Origin: Lentzea albida
GTDB taxonomy: Bacteria > Actinomycetota > Actinomycetes > Mycobacteriales > Pseudonocardiaceae
Length of the DNA: 64,000 nt
Direction: 5' to 3'
Assembly (NCBI RefSeq): GCF_900111005.1
Contig: NZ_FOFV01000008.1
Coordinates: 62,001 to 126,000 of the forward strand
Part shown: one piece after another, positions 7,781 through 15,475 of the stretch
How positions within the stretch are numbered: the stretch's first letter is position 1
How the letters are laid out: the number at the start of each line of letters is the position of its first letter
Position numbers and translations under genes: made by a program
Notes under the pieces: generated by a model
Told to the model about the DNA's origin: nothing
Databases searched by the model: none
The model's input: only the letters and a program-made list of their open reading frames with translations

Positions 7781-8977
7781 ATGTCGTCCCCTGAGCAATG
7801 GACGCACCCTGAGCCGGACGCAGCGCCGGCCGCCACTGCCGCGAAACCGACGGCGGAGCAGGTGATCGCGGGCTTGCGAGCGACCGACGAGGGCGGCGCC
7901 GACCTGGTGCAGCTCCTCACGCCCGAGGGCGAGCGGGTCAGCCACCCCGACTTCGACATCGACATCACGGCGGAGGAACTGCGCGGCCTGTACCGCGACA
8001 TGGTCCTGATCCGCCGCGTCGACCGCGAGGCGAACGCGTTGCAGCGCAAGGGCCAGCTCGGCATCTGGGTGCCGCTGCTCGGTCAGGAGGCCGCGCAGAT
8101 CGGCGCCGGCCGTGCGATGCGCGAGACCGACATGGCCTTCCCCAGCTACCGCGAGCACGGCATCGCGTGGACGCGCGGGATCAAGCCGACCGACCTGCTC
8201 GGCATCTTCCGGGGCACCGACATGGGCAGCTGGGACCCGGTCGAGAAGCGCTTCCACCCCTACACGATCGTCATCGGCAACCAGGTCCTGAACGCGGCCG
8301 GGTACGCGATGGGCCAGAAGTTCGACGGCAAGGTCGGCGACGACGAGGGAGAAGCCACCATGTGCTTCTTCGGCGACGGCGCGACCAGCCAGGGTGACGT
8401 GCACGAGGGCTTCGTGTGGGCCGCGGTCTACGACGCGCCGCTCGTCTTCTTCTGCCAGAACAACCAGTGGGCCATCTCCGAGCCCACCGAACGCCAGTCG
8501 CGCCTGCCGCTCTACCAGCGCGCCCGCGGCTACGGCTTCCCCGGCATCCGGGTGGACGGCAACGACGTCCTCGCGACGCTCGCCGTCACTAAGTGGGCGC
8601 TCGACGAGTGCCGCCACGGCAACGGTCCCATCCTGATCGAGGCGTTCACCTACCGGATGGACGCGCACACCACCTCCGACGACCCGAGCCGCTACCGGCT
8701 GTCCGACGAGCTCGAGATGTGGAAGCTCAAGGACCCGATCGAGCGCGTGAAGGTCTACCTCGTGCGCCAGCAGTGGGCCGACAGCGAGTTCTTCGAGGGC
8801 GTCGAGGCCGAGGCCGACGCGCTGGGCGAGGAGCTGCGGGAGTTCTGCACGAACATGCCCGACCCGCCCGCTGAACGGATCTTCAGCAACGTCTACGCCG
8901 AGGGGAACCCCAACCTCGAGGCGCAGCGCGACGAATTCCTCGACTACGTCTCGGGTTTTGCTGGAGGTGAGCACTGA
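7781..8977 (+). CDS. pdhA: 2-oxoacid (pyruvate or branched-chain) dehydrogenase E1 subunit alpha
   Basis: A 398-residue thiamine-diphosphate enzyme subunit that decarboxylates a 2-oxoacid in the E1 alpha2beta2 component. The TDP/Mg signature is visible as FFGDGATSQGD followed about 27 residues later by CQNNQW. The phosphorylation-loop region YRMDAHTTSDDPSRY is typical of the family. ATG 7781 is preceded by GAGGAGA; longer in-frame extensions to 7574 would run through the palindromic regulatory region and are rejected. It is the first gene of a three-gene operon with E1 beta and E2. The family covers both pyruvate and branched-chain 2-oxoacid dehydrogenases, and actinobacterial relatives include M. 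tuberculosis Rv2497c (bkdA), so the substrate is uncertain. No lpd gene is adjacent. Confidence 0.9.
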   Translation: MSSPEQWTHPEPDAAPAATAAKPTAEQVIAGLRATDEGGADLVQLLTPEGERVSHPDFDIDITAEELRGLYRDMVLIRRVDREANALQRKGQLGIWVPLLGQEAAQIGAGRAMRETDMAFPSYREHGIAWTRGIKPTDLLGIFRGTDMGSWDPVEKRFHPYTIVIGNQVLNAAGYAMGQKFDGKVGDDEGEATMCFFGDGATSQGDVHEGFVWAAVYDAPLVFFCQNNQWAISEPTERQSRLPLYQRARGYGFPGIRVDGNDVLATLAVTKWALDECRHGNGPILIEAFTYRMDAHTTSDDPSRYRLSDELEMWKLKDPIERVKVYLVRQQWADSEFFEGVEAEADALGEELREFCTNMPDPPAERIFSNVYAEGNPNLEAQRDEFLDYVSGFAGGEH

Positions 8978-10002
8978 TGGCTGCTCCGACGATGGACCGT
9001 TCCGCTGCTGCTGCCCCGGCCTCCCCGGTGCAGACGCTCACGATCTCGAAGGCGCTCAACCTGGGCCTGCGGGCGGCCATGGAGGCCAACCCCAAGGTCA
9101 TCATGATGGGCGAGGACATCGGCAAGCTCGGTGGCGTCTTCCGCATCACCGACGGCCTGCAGAAGGACTTCGGTGAGCAGCGCGTGCTCGACACGCCGCT
9201 CGCGGAGTCCGGCATCATCGGCACCGCCGTCGGCCTCGCGATCCGCGGCTACCGCCCGGTGTGCGAGATCCAGTTCGACGGCTTCATCTTCCCGGGCTTC
9301 GACCAGATCGTGTCGCAGGTCGCGAAGCTGCACTACCGCACGCAGGGCAAGATCAAGATGCCCATCGTGATCCGCGTGCCGTTCGGTGGCGGCATCGGTG
9401 CCGTCGAGCACCACTCGGAGTCGCCCGAGTCGTACTTCGCGCACACCGCCGGCCTCAAGGTCGTCTCGTGCTCGAACCCGTCCGACGCGTACTGGATGAT
9501 CCAGCAGGCGATCGACTGCGACGACCCGGTGCTGTTCTTCGAGCCGAAGCGCCGCTACTACGAGAAGGGCGAGGTCGACACCACGGCCCAGCCCGGCAAG
9601 CTCTTCGAGTCGCGCGTGCTGCGTCCCGGCACGGACGCGACGCTGGTGGCGTACGGCCCGATGGTCAGGACGTCGTTGGACGCCGCGAACGCGGCCGCAG
9701 AGGACGGCACGTCGCTCGAGGTCATCGACCTGCGCACGCTGTCGCCGCTCGACCTCGCGCCCGTGTTCGAGTCGGTGCGCCGCACCGGCCGGCTGGTCGT
9801 GGTGTCCGAGGCGCCGTCCGAGTCCTCGATCGCCAGCGAGATTGCAGCCAAGGTCCAGCAGGAGTGCTTCTACTCCCTGCAGGCACCGGTGCTGCGGGTG
9901 ACCGGTTTCGACACCCCGTACCCGCCGTCGAAGCTCGAGGAGGAGTTCCTCCCCGACCTCGACCGGGTGCTGCACGCCGTCGACCGCTCTCTCGCCTGGT
10001 AA
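8977..10002 (+). CDS. pdhB: 2-oxoacid dehydrogenase E1 subunit beta
   Basis: A 341-residue partner of the alpha subunit, together forming the thiamine-diphosphate-dependent E1. The family region GEDIGKLGGVFRITDGL near the N-terminus, the run DTPLAESGIIGTAVGLA, and RVPFGGGIGAVEHHSES are diagnostic of transketolase-like beta subunits. The ATG shares one base with the TGA of the alpha gene (TGATG), with GGAGGTG just upstream, so the two are translationally coupled. The N-terminal alanine-rich run MAAPTMDRSAAAAPASP is longer than in many homologues. It is followed after 14 bp by the E2 gene. Confidence 0.92.
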   Translation: MAAPTMDRSAAAAPASPVQTLTISKALNLGLRAAMEANPKVIMMGEDIGKLGGVFRITDGLQKDFGEQRVLDTPLAESGIIGTAVGLAIRGYRPVCEIQFDGFIFPGFDQIVSQVAKLHYRTQGKIKMPIVIRVPFGGGIGAVEHHSESPESYFAHTAGLKVVSCSNPSDAYWMIQQAIDCDDPVLFFEPKRRYYEKGEVDTTAQPGKLFESRVLRPGTDATLVAYGPMVRTSLDAANAAAEDGTSLEVIDLRTLSPLDLAPVFESVRRTGRLVVVSEAPSESSIASEIAAKVQQECFYSLQAPVLRVTGFDTPYPPSKLEEEFLPDLDRVLHAVDRSLAW

Positions 10003-10016
10003 GGGGACAACCGGAA

Positions 10017-11405
10017 ATGCCGCAGTACAAGCAATTCCCCCTGCCCGACACGGCAGAGGGGCTGACCGAGGCCGAGATCCTCACCTGGCACGTGAAGCCG
10101 GGTGACACCGTCGCGGTCAACCAGATCATCGTCGAGATCGAGACGGCCAAGGCCGCCGTCGAGCTGCCGTGCCCGTGGGCCGGCGTCGTGACGGAGCTGC
10201 TGGCCGAGCCCGGCCAGACCGTCGAGGTCGGCGTCCCGATCATCACGATCGACACCGACCCCGGTGGCGCGGCCGCCCCCGCGGCCCCCGCTCCCGTCGC
10301 GGCTTCGGCGGAGGCGAACGGCACCTCGTCCGGCAAGATCGGCGAGGAGATGCCGGGCGGTCGCATCGCGACGCTCGTCGGTTACGGCCCGAAGTCCGGC
10401 ACCGCGAAGCGCCGCGCCCGCAAGGACGCCGCGCCCGCCGCCGCCGTCGCGGCCCCGCCGGCTCCCGCTCCGGCTCCGGTTCCCGTTGCGGCGCCGGTGG
10501 TCCAGGCTCCCGCTCCGGTGGCGCCCGGCGGTTACGTGCCGCTGGCCAAGCCGCCGGTGCGCAAGCTGGCCAAGGACCTGGGCGTCGACCTGCACGTCCT
10601 GACGGGCTCCGGCCCCGGCGGCGTCATCACCCGCGAGGACGTCGAAACCGCCGTCTCCGCCCCCGCCGCCCCGGCGGCAGCTGCCGCGTCCTCTGTGGAC
10701 AACAGCACGCGTGAACGCAGGGTGCCCATCAAGGGCGTCCGCAAGGCCACCGCCCAGGCGATGGTCGACAGCGCGTTCACCGCACCGCACGTCACCGAGT
10801 TCCTGACGGTCGACGTGACCCCGATGATGGAACTGCGCGCGAAGCTCAAGAACGCGCCGGAGTTCCGCGGCGTGAAGCTGACCCCGCTGGCGTTCTGCGC
10901 CAAGGCGGTCATCCTCGCGGCCCGCCGCACGCCGGACGTCAACGCCACCTGGGACGCCGCGGCGAACGAGATCGTCTACAAGGACTACGTCCACCTCGGC
11001 ATCGCGGCGGCGACGCCGCGCGGCCTGGTGGTGCCGAAGGTCCGCGACGCCGACCGCATGTCGTTGAAGGAACTCGCGGTCGCGCTGGACGAGCTCGCCA
11101 CGGTCGCCCGCGACGGCAAGACGTCGCCGGCCGACATGATGAACGGCACCATCACGATCACCAACGTCGGCGTCTTCGGCGTCGACACCGGCACGCCGAT
11201 CCTCAACCCCGGCGAGTCCGCGATCCTCGCCCTGGGCGCGATCCGCGACATGCCGTGGGTGGTCGACGGCGAGATCAAGGTCCGCAAGATCTGCCAGCTC
11301 GCGCTCTCCTTCGACCACCGCGTGGTCGACGGGCAGCAGGGCTCGCAGTTCCTGGCCGACGTCGGCGCGCTGCTGGCCGAGCCGGGCATCGCGATGACCT
11401 ACTGA
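10017..11405 (+). CDS. pdhC: Dihydrolipoamide acyltransferase (E2) of the 2-oxoacid dehydrogenase complex
   Basis: A 462-residue E2 core protein. Domains in order: one lipoyl domain (residues 1-80, lipoylated lysine K45 in EIETAKA), an Ala/Pro linker with APAPVPVAAPV runs, a peripheral-subunit-binding domain (about 178-212, VRKLAKDLGVDL...GVITREDVETAV), a second linker, and the acyltransferase domain to the end with the catalytic motif FDHRVVDG. A single lipoyl domain fits branched-chain-type and many actinobacterial E2 proteins. The ATG at 10017 follows AAGGGGAC. The stop overlaps by 7 bp the stop of the convergent pentapeptide-repeat gene. Whether acetyl or branched acyl groups are carried cannot be decided from sequence. 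Confidence 0.92.
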   Translation: MPQYKQFPLPDTAEGLTEAEILTWHVKPGDTVAVNQIIVEIETAKAAVELPCPWAGVVTELLAEPGQTVEVGVPIITIDTDPGGAAAPAAPAPVAASAEANGTSSGKIGEEMPGGRIATLVGYGPKSGTAKRRARKDAAPAAAVAAPPAPAPAPVPVAAPVVQAPAPVAPGGYVPLAKPPVRKLAKDLGVDLHVLTGSGPGGVITREDVETAVSAPAAPAAAAASSVDNSTRERRVPIKGVRKATAQAMVDSAFTAPHVTEFLTVDVTPMMELRAKLKNAPEFRGVKLTPLAFCAKAVILAARRTPDVNATWDAAANEIVYKDYVHLGIAAATPRGLVVPKVRDADRMSLKELAVALDELATVARDGKTSPADMMNGTITITNVGVFGVDTGTPILNPGESAILALGAIRDMPWVVDGEIKVRKICQLALSFDHRVVDGQQGSQFLADVGALLAEPGIAMTY

Positions 11406-12523
11406 GGCAGTTCGCTCGACGCGGTGGGGAGTCCTTCGGGCTCCCCACCGACGAACCGCACCGCCTGGAAGCCGGCCTCGAACGTGCGCAGGTCGATGGT
11501 GCTGTCGAGGAACGTGCACAGCTCCACCCGCACCGGCAGTGACAGGGTCAGGTCGTGCCCGACGACGCCGCTGCCGGTGAAGGTGCTGCGGTAGAAGTCG
11601 ATCCTGCTGTAGAGCGCGTCCAGGCGGTGCAGGTTCAAGGTCGTCCGGTCGAACGCGCAGCCGACGAACTCGATGGCCCCGAAGTCGAAGTACGCGTCCT
11701 GGAAGTTCACCTCGGTGTTGGTGAACGTCGTGCCGTGGCAGCTCAACGTGGTGTGCCTGAACGCGGTGCGCTCGAACGACGTGTGGTCACCGGTGAACTC
11801 GGCACCGTCGAGGACGACCGCACCGGTGAACGTGCGCTCGCTGAAGTCGGCGTCGACGAAGCGGACTCCGGTGAAGTCGAAGTTCAGCTCCGACCACGGT
11901 CCCGCCTCGCGATGCGTGCCGAGCCGGTCGCGCAGGGCGCGGAAGATCTTGTTCGCCGTCTGGGCGTCGTCCTCGTGCAGCCGCAGCTGGTCGATCAACG
12001 CGTCGACGCACGTCTGCCGCTGGGCTTCCCAGTCGTCCGCGAGACCGGCCATGGCGGACACGCCCGCGATGCGCAGGCCGGGCTGCTCACCGCTCAGCAA
12101 CTCGGCGGCGACCTTGAAGCGTTCGTTGAACAGCTTGGTGCGCTCGCGTTCCTCCTGGTTGAGCGCGTGCGTGTGGGCTGCCTCCGTGACGCGCTGCTTG
12201 CGGTAGTTCACCGCCAGCGCGACCACACCGCCGAACCCGGCGACCACCGCGAGCCCGATCTTCAACAGGTCCAGCATCTCGGTCGTGGAGAACGCGGCCT
12301 GCTTCGGCATCGTCGGCCAGCCGAGGATCCACAGCAGCCCACCACCCGCCGCCGCGGCCACGAGCAGCGCGATCACCAGCCACCCGACGATCGACACCCA
12401 GACCGGCGACTGGCTCTCCCGCTTCCGGCGGCGGAGCGGCAGCTTCAGGCGCCGGGCGAGCAACAGCAGCCACACCACGGCCAGTGCCCCCACAGCCGCG
12501 TATTGCCAGGTGTTCGACCCCAC
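11399..12523 (-). CDS. Membrane protein with C-terminal pentapeptide-type repeats
   Basis: About 374 residues. The N-terminal part has three hydrophobic helices (AAVGALAVVWLLLLA, WLVIALLVAAAAGGGLLWILG, LLKIGLAVVAGFGGVVALAV), followed by a basic NYRKQR and a charged helical linker. A conserved middle segment reads LRIAGVSAMAGLADDWEAQRQTC. The C-terminal half has degenerate pentapeptide-like beta-helix repeats (FDFTGVRFVDADFSERTF, DGAEFTG, ERTAFRH). It shares this plan and the middle segment with the protein at 32407-33300. The start is uncertain: GTG 12523 is used here, while TTG 12562 lies inside the MerR operator palindrome. Function is unknown; related repeat proteins serve as interaction scaffolds. 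Confidence 0.72.
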   Translation of the reverse strand: MGSNTWQYAAVGALAVVWLLLLARRLKLPLRRRKRESQSPVWVSIVGWLVIALLVAAAAGGGLLWILGWPTMPKQAAFSTTEMLDLLKIGLAVVAGFGGVVALAVNYRKQRVTEAAHTHALNQEERERTKLFNERFKVAAELLSGEQPGLRIAGVSAMAGLADDWEAQRQTCVDALIDQLRLHEDDAQTANKIFRALRDRLGTHREAGPWSELNFDFTGVRFVDADFSERTFTGAVVLDGAEFTGDHTSFERTAFRHTTLSCHGTTFTNTEVNFQDAYFDFGAIEFVGCAFDRTTLNLHRLDALYSRIDFYRSTFTGSGVVGHDLTLSLPVRVELCTFLDSTIDLRTFEAGFQAVRFVGGEPEGLPTASSELPQ

Positions 12524-12547
12524 ACAGGTGATCGTGCCGTATTCAGG

Positions 12548-12578
12548 TTGACCCTCCAGCAACTGGAGGGTTCACAGT
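12548..12578 (+). promoter_or_regulatory. MerR-type autoregulated promoter with palindromic operator
   Basis: A perfect inverted repeat ACCCTCCAG-CAA-CTGGAGGGT occupies 12551-12571. It sits in the spacer between a -35 box TTGACC (12548-12553) and a -10-like CACAGT (12573-12578). The spacing is 19 bp, longer than the usual 17 and characteristic of MerR-family promoters that need the regulator to untwist the DNA. The regulator gene starts at 12586, only about 8 nt beyond the -10, so its mRNA would be leaderless. The same site lies against the 5' end of the divergent pentapeptide-repeat gene and may control it too. Confidence 0.75.
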
Positions 12579-12585
12579 AGGTCCC

Positions 12586-13506
12586 GTGACGCGCTACCAG
12601 ATCGGCGAGCTCGCCAGGATGACCGGACTCACCGTCCGCACCATCAGGTTCTACTCCGACTCGGGCCTCATCCCGCCCGCGGACAGGACCACCGGCGGCT
12701 ACCGCACCTACGACGCCGACGCGGTCGCGAGGCTCAAGCTGGTCCGCACGCTCAGAGACCTGGGCGTGGACCTGCCCACGGCCGGCAAGGTGCTGGCCCG
12801 CGAGGTGTCGGTGACCGACGTGGCGCGTGCACACGCGGATGCGATCGACGCGCAGATGAAGACGTTGCGGCTCAGGCGGGCCGTGCTGCGCGCCGTCGCC
12901 AAAGGAGGGGAGATGGAACTGATGAACGAGTTGGCACGCATGTCGGACGAGGAGCGCCAGCGGATCCTCGACGACTTCTTCGAGGAGGTGTTCGGCCCCT
13001 ACGAGATGGATCCGCAGTTCGAGCAGCACATGCGGTCCGTGCGCATCGAGCTGCCGGACGACCCGTCGACCGAGCAGTTGGAGGCGTGGGTCGAACTCGC
13101 GAAGCTCGTGCAGGACCCGGACTTCCGCGCTGTCGTGAAGCGGATGTCCCAGCAGCACGAGGAGTACCGCCGCAACGGTGAGGACATGGGTCCGCGTTCG
13201 GAGAACCAGATGGAGGCGTTCAACTTCGCGATCGCCCAGGCGAAAGAAGCCGTCGACGCCGGCATCGCACCTGAGTCCGCACAGGCCCGCGAGGTCGTGG
13301 ACCGCGTGAACGCCAACTGGGCGGAGGCCCTGGGCCTGCCGAACGACGAGAGCCTCGTGGCGAAGCTGCGCGAACTCTCCGACTTCGCCGACCCCCGCGC
13401 CGAGCGGTACTGGGTGCTGATCGCGAAGGTCAACGGCTGGCCCGCGATGCCGGACCACTCGCGTGAGCGCGCCTGGCTGCGCGAAGCCGGCCAGCCATTC
13501 GGCTGA
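12586..13506 (+). CDS. MerR family transcriptional regulator with large C-terminal domain
   Basis: A 306-residue regulator. The N-terminal winged-helix DNA-binding domain is plain: YQIGELARMTGLTVRTIRFYSDSGLIPP, the MerR pattern, followed by a dimerisation helix. The rest (about residues 110-306) is a helical effector-binding region (TipA-like in size and character) that may bind a small hydrophobic ligand or antibiotic; that is an inference. The GTG start lies directly downstream of the palindromic promoter at 12548-12578, which suggests leaderless expression and autoregulation. The divergent pentapeptide-repeat membrane protein is the most obvious other target. Confidence 0.88.
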   Translation: MTRYQIGELARMTGLTVRTIRFYSDSGLIPPADRTTGGYRTYDADAVARLKLVRTLRDLGVDLPTAGKVLAREVSVTDVARAHADAIDAQMKTLRLRRAVLRAVAKGGEMELMNELARMSDEERQRILDDFFEEVFGPYEMDPQFEQHMRSVRIELPDDPSTEQLEAWVELAKLVQDPDFRAVVKRMSQQHEEYRRNGEDMGPRSENQMEAFNFAIAQAKEAVDAGIAPESAQAREVVDRVNANWAEALGLPNDESLVAKLRELSDFADPRAERYWVLIAKVNGWPAMPDHSRERAWLREAGQPFG

Positions 13507-13572
13507 ACCCTGCCTGCAACGGGAACCAGCTGGGCGCCCAGCTCGTTCTCGTGGCAACGAAGGGGGTTCGTT

Positions 13573-13899
13573 ATGTCAGTGCTTTTCGAGATTCTCGGGG
13601 GAGTTCTCGCAGAGGCCTTCGGGCCGTCGGGCGACGACCACACGCGCGGGGACGGCGACGTCTTCCTGGACGGCGAGTGGCACGAGGGCGAGCTGTTCTT
13701 CGGCCCGACCAAGATCATCTGGGACGAGCGCATCGTCTTCAGCAACGACGAGGGCCGCGTCGAGCAGATCATCGACCACGACCCGCCGCACCCGAACTTC
13801 GTGGTGCTGCACTTCCGCCGCCCTCACGACACGGTCCTGCTGGCCGTGCACCGCCGCGAACTCAAGCGCGTCGGCGCAGTCCTGACCCTGCCGCTCTAG
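13573..13899 (+). CDS. Small acidic protein of unknown function
   Basis: A 108-residue soluble protein with many Asp, Glu, His and Phe residues (GDGDVFLDGEWHEGELFFGPTKIIWDERIVFSNDEG). It looks beta-rich. The start is supported by an AGGGGG ribosome-binding site 8 nt before the ATG. No recognised domain is visible. It lies downstream of the MerR gene with a 66-bp gap and converges, 3 bp apart, on the small membrane protein at 13903-14286. Confidence 0.6.
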   Translation: MSVLFEILGGVLAEAFGPSGDDHTRGDGDVFLDGEWHEGELFFGPTKIIWDERIVFSNDEGRVEQIIDHDPPHPNFVVLHFRRPHDTVLLAVHRRELKRVGAVLTLPL

Positions 13900-13902
13900 C
13901 GG

Positions 13903-14286
13903 TCACATGTCGTTGCGGCGGAGACCGGCGTACAGGAGACAGCCTCCCGCGAACGAGAGGGCGAGCCCCACCCACCCGCGCTGGTTCGCGACCGGGTCGT
14001 TCTGCTGCTGCTCGTTCAACAGCGGGATCACGAAGAGGATCGCGCCGCCGAAGAACGCGACCACTCCCACCGAGAACGCCCACACCGGGCGGGTCATCGT
14101 CTTGACGTCGTAGTCGTTGCCGACCTTCAGACGTGTGACCAGCATGAGCGCTATGGAGATCACCACCAGCACGACGTTCGCCGCCCTCGGCAGCAACGGG
14201 CTGCCGGTCAGGAACCCGGACACGATGACGACGGCGTCAACGAAGATCACCAGGATCGAGGCCCGCTGGAGTTGAGAAGGTCTCAT
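13903..14286 (-). CDS. Small four-helix membrane protein
   Basis: A 127-residue integral membrane protein with four hydrophobic segments (ASILVIFVDAVVIVSGFL, AANVVLVVISIALMLV, VWAFSVGVVAFFGGAILFVI, GWVGLALSFAGGCLLYA) and short polar loops. The ATG at 14286 has AGGGTCG about 8 nt upstream; an in-frame start at 14307 would add seven residues. No family is recognised. Confidence 0.6.
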   Translation of the reverse strand: MRPSQLQRASILVIFVDAVVIVSGFLTGSPLLPRAANVVLVVISIALMLVTRLKVGNDYDVKTMTRPVWAFSVGVVAFFGGAILFVIPLLNEQQQNDPVANQRGWVGLALSFAGGCLLYAGLRRNDM

Positions 14287-14354
14287 GTCTTGCGACCCTA
14301 GGGCCACCAGGTCGTTTACCGGGTCATAACCGCTGAGGTTGATCCTTGTGCGAG

Positions 14355-14385
14355 TGGCCCGCCGGCGCAGGGGAACGGCGGGCCA
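14355..14385. terminator. Hairpin in the gap before the AT-rich patch
   Basis: The 308-bp gap 14287-14594 holds a perfect 10-bp inverted repeat (TGGCCCGCCG / CGGCGGGCCA) with an 11-nt loop. It has no T-run. It could terminate an unseen transcript or mark the left edge of the AT-richer segment that begins near 14500. A minus-strand frame of about 98 codons crosses 14403-14699, but it has no convincing start signal or recognisable product and is not called as a gene. Confidence 0.4.
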
Positions 14386-14594
14386 TCACCTCAATCCTGT
14401 GACTACGATCCGCCACTTGCCCCTCCCAGTGGGGCGGTTCCCGCCACTACCGCCAACTCGGCTTCGTCGGACTGAAGCAGCCGCACCTCGACCACAGATG
14501 AGATCTTTGATTCCTGTGCACGAGCCGTAACACGCTCATCAGTGTTCGCGACTATCTCGTCAAAACTCGGCAAGACGACGGGTAGTCCATCTCG

Positions 14595-15242
14595 ATGCGA
14601 AACTATTGGCTCCGTGTGCTGGCTTCTCTCCGCGCAAGCAAGATCAGGCGCAATCGCGGCCCTTGGGGTGTGCTGGAGAACTATGGTGTTGATCGGCAAA
14701 CGCGTAAGCGGCTATCGAATATCGAGACGTATTGGCTAGTTCGCGTACTTGCTTTGTCGATGATGTCAATGTTTGTAATCGGATACCTTGTTGGCAAGGT
14801 GTCAGAAATTGTAATCTCAAGGCTAGGTCTGCAAGGCGCGCCACAGCTTGCGGTGTTGCTCGGGGCGGCCGCTTTGATCTTCGTGGGGTACCTTCTTGCG
14901 GCGCGGTACTTCATAGTCTCGCGTAGGTTCACCGGTGCTGGATCCATTGTCTTGGAGCTCGGACGGGTGATCCATGCTCTAGACAGACTGCAGAGGCTGC
15001 AAGCGTGGGTTGAGCGCGATCCGCTCTACATCGATTCGCGAAACACCAGCCTTCGCTCGATCCGATCGAGATTGCGAACGAGCGCTTGGATCATCTCTCG
15101 AAAAATCGCGATGTTGAGCGGGCTTGATTCCAATGAAAGAAATAACCGCAGAGTGGCGACACTCGGTTGCTGGATTTGCTGGGCGAGTGAAGACCTGCTC
15201 GATCGTCGTCGAACACATGATGTGCTGCAAGTGTGCGCCTAA
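14595..15242 (+). CDS. Two-helix membrane protein of unknown function in an AT-rich patch
   Basis: A 215-residue frame starting MRNYWLRVLASLR. Two membrane helices are visible (about residues 48-66, VRVLALSMMSMFVIGYLVG, and 84-105, LAVLLGAAALIFVGYLLAARY), followed by a helical region with DRLQRLQAWVERD. Base composition and codon use are plainly less GC-rich than all neighbouring genes, suggesting recent acquisition. No good ribosome-binding site is seen. The same frame continues, after a TAA at 15240, to a second hydrophobic helix ending at 15440, so the gene may be interrupted. No family is recognised. Confidence 0.5.
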   Translation: MRNYWLRVLASLRASKIRRNRGPWGVLENYGVDRQTRKRLSNIETYWLVRVLALSMMSMFVIGYLVGKVSEIVISRLGLQGAPQLAVLLGAAALIFVGYLLAARYFIVSRRFTGAGSIVLELGRVIHALDRLQRLQAWVERDPLYIDSRNTSLRSIRSRLRTSAWIISRKIAMLSGLDSNERNNRRVATLGCWICWASEDLLDRRRTHDVLQVCA

Positions 15243-15440
15243 GCAGCGGTTCACTTTCAGGGGCCGCGAAGGTTTGTTCCGCCAGACCTCAGTCGGCCGC
15301 CTAGCGGTGCCACGCTGCTCAGGCCTCGGCGGCATCAGAGGGTTGAGGCGCTGACGAGCGTTGTGTGGACACGGCTGGTCGTGCTGATTCCAGCGATCGG
15401 GGCGGTTCTGAGTGCTCTCATAACACTCGCCAAGAAGTAG
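15243..15440 (+). pseudogene. Possible broken C-terminal part of the preceding membrane protein
   Basis: Immediately after the TAA at 15240-15242, the same reading frame stays open to a TAG at 15438. It ends in a clear membrane helix, LVVLIPAIGAVLSALITLAKK. In the first 80 or so bases the translation is arginine/proline-rich and unconvincing, while an alternative frame is open from 15124 to 15354. This pattern fits a gene damaged by a stop or by compensating frameshifts, but it could also be chance or a separate very small protein. Confidence 0.3.
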
Positions 15441-15469
15441 AAGCGGGCGGTACCGAAGACCGCCCGCTT
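15441..15469. terminator. Bidirectional terminator hairpin
   Basis: A perfect 10-bp inverted repeat AAGCGGGCGG / CCGCCCGCTT with a 9-nt loop lies directly after the TAG at 15440 and 6 bp before the stop of the convergent acyl-CoA dehydrogenase gene. It is placed to end transcription from both sides. Confidence 0.65.
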
Positions 15470-15475
15470 CGCGCT

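Noticed and set aside
14403..14699. Minus-strand frame of 98 codons at the edge of the AT-rich patch
   Set aside because: No ribosome-binding site, no recognisable features, overlaps the better-supported plus-strand frame at 14595.
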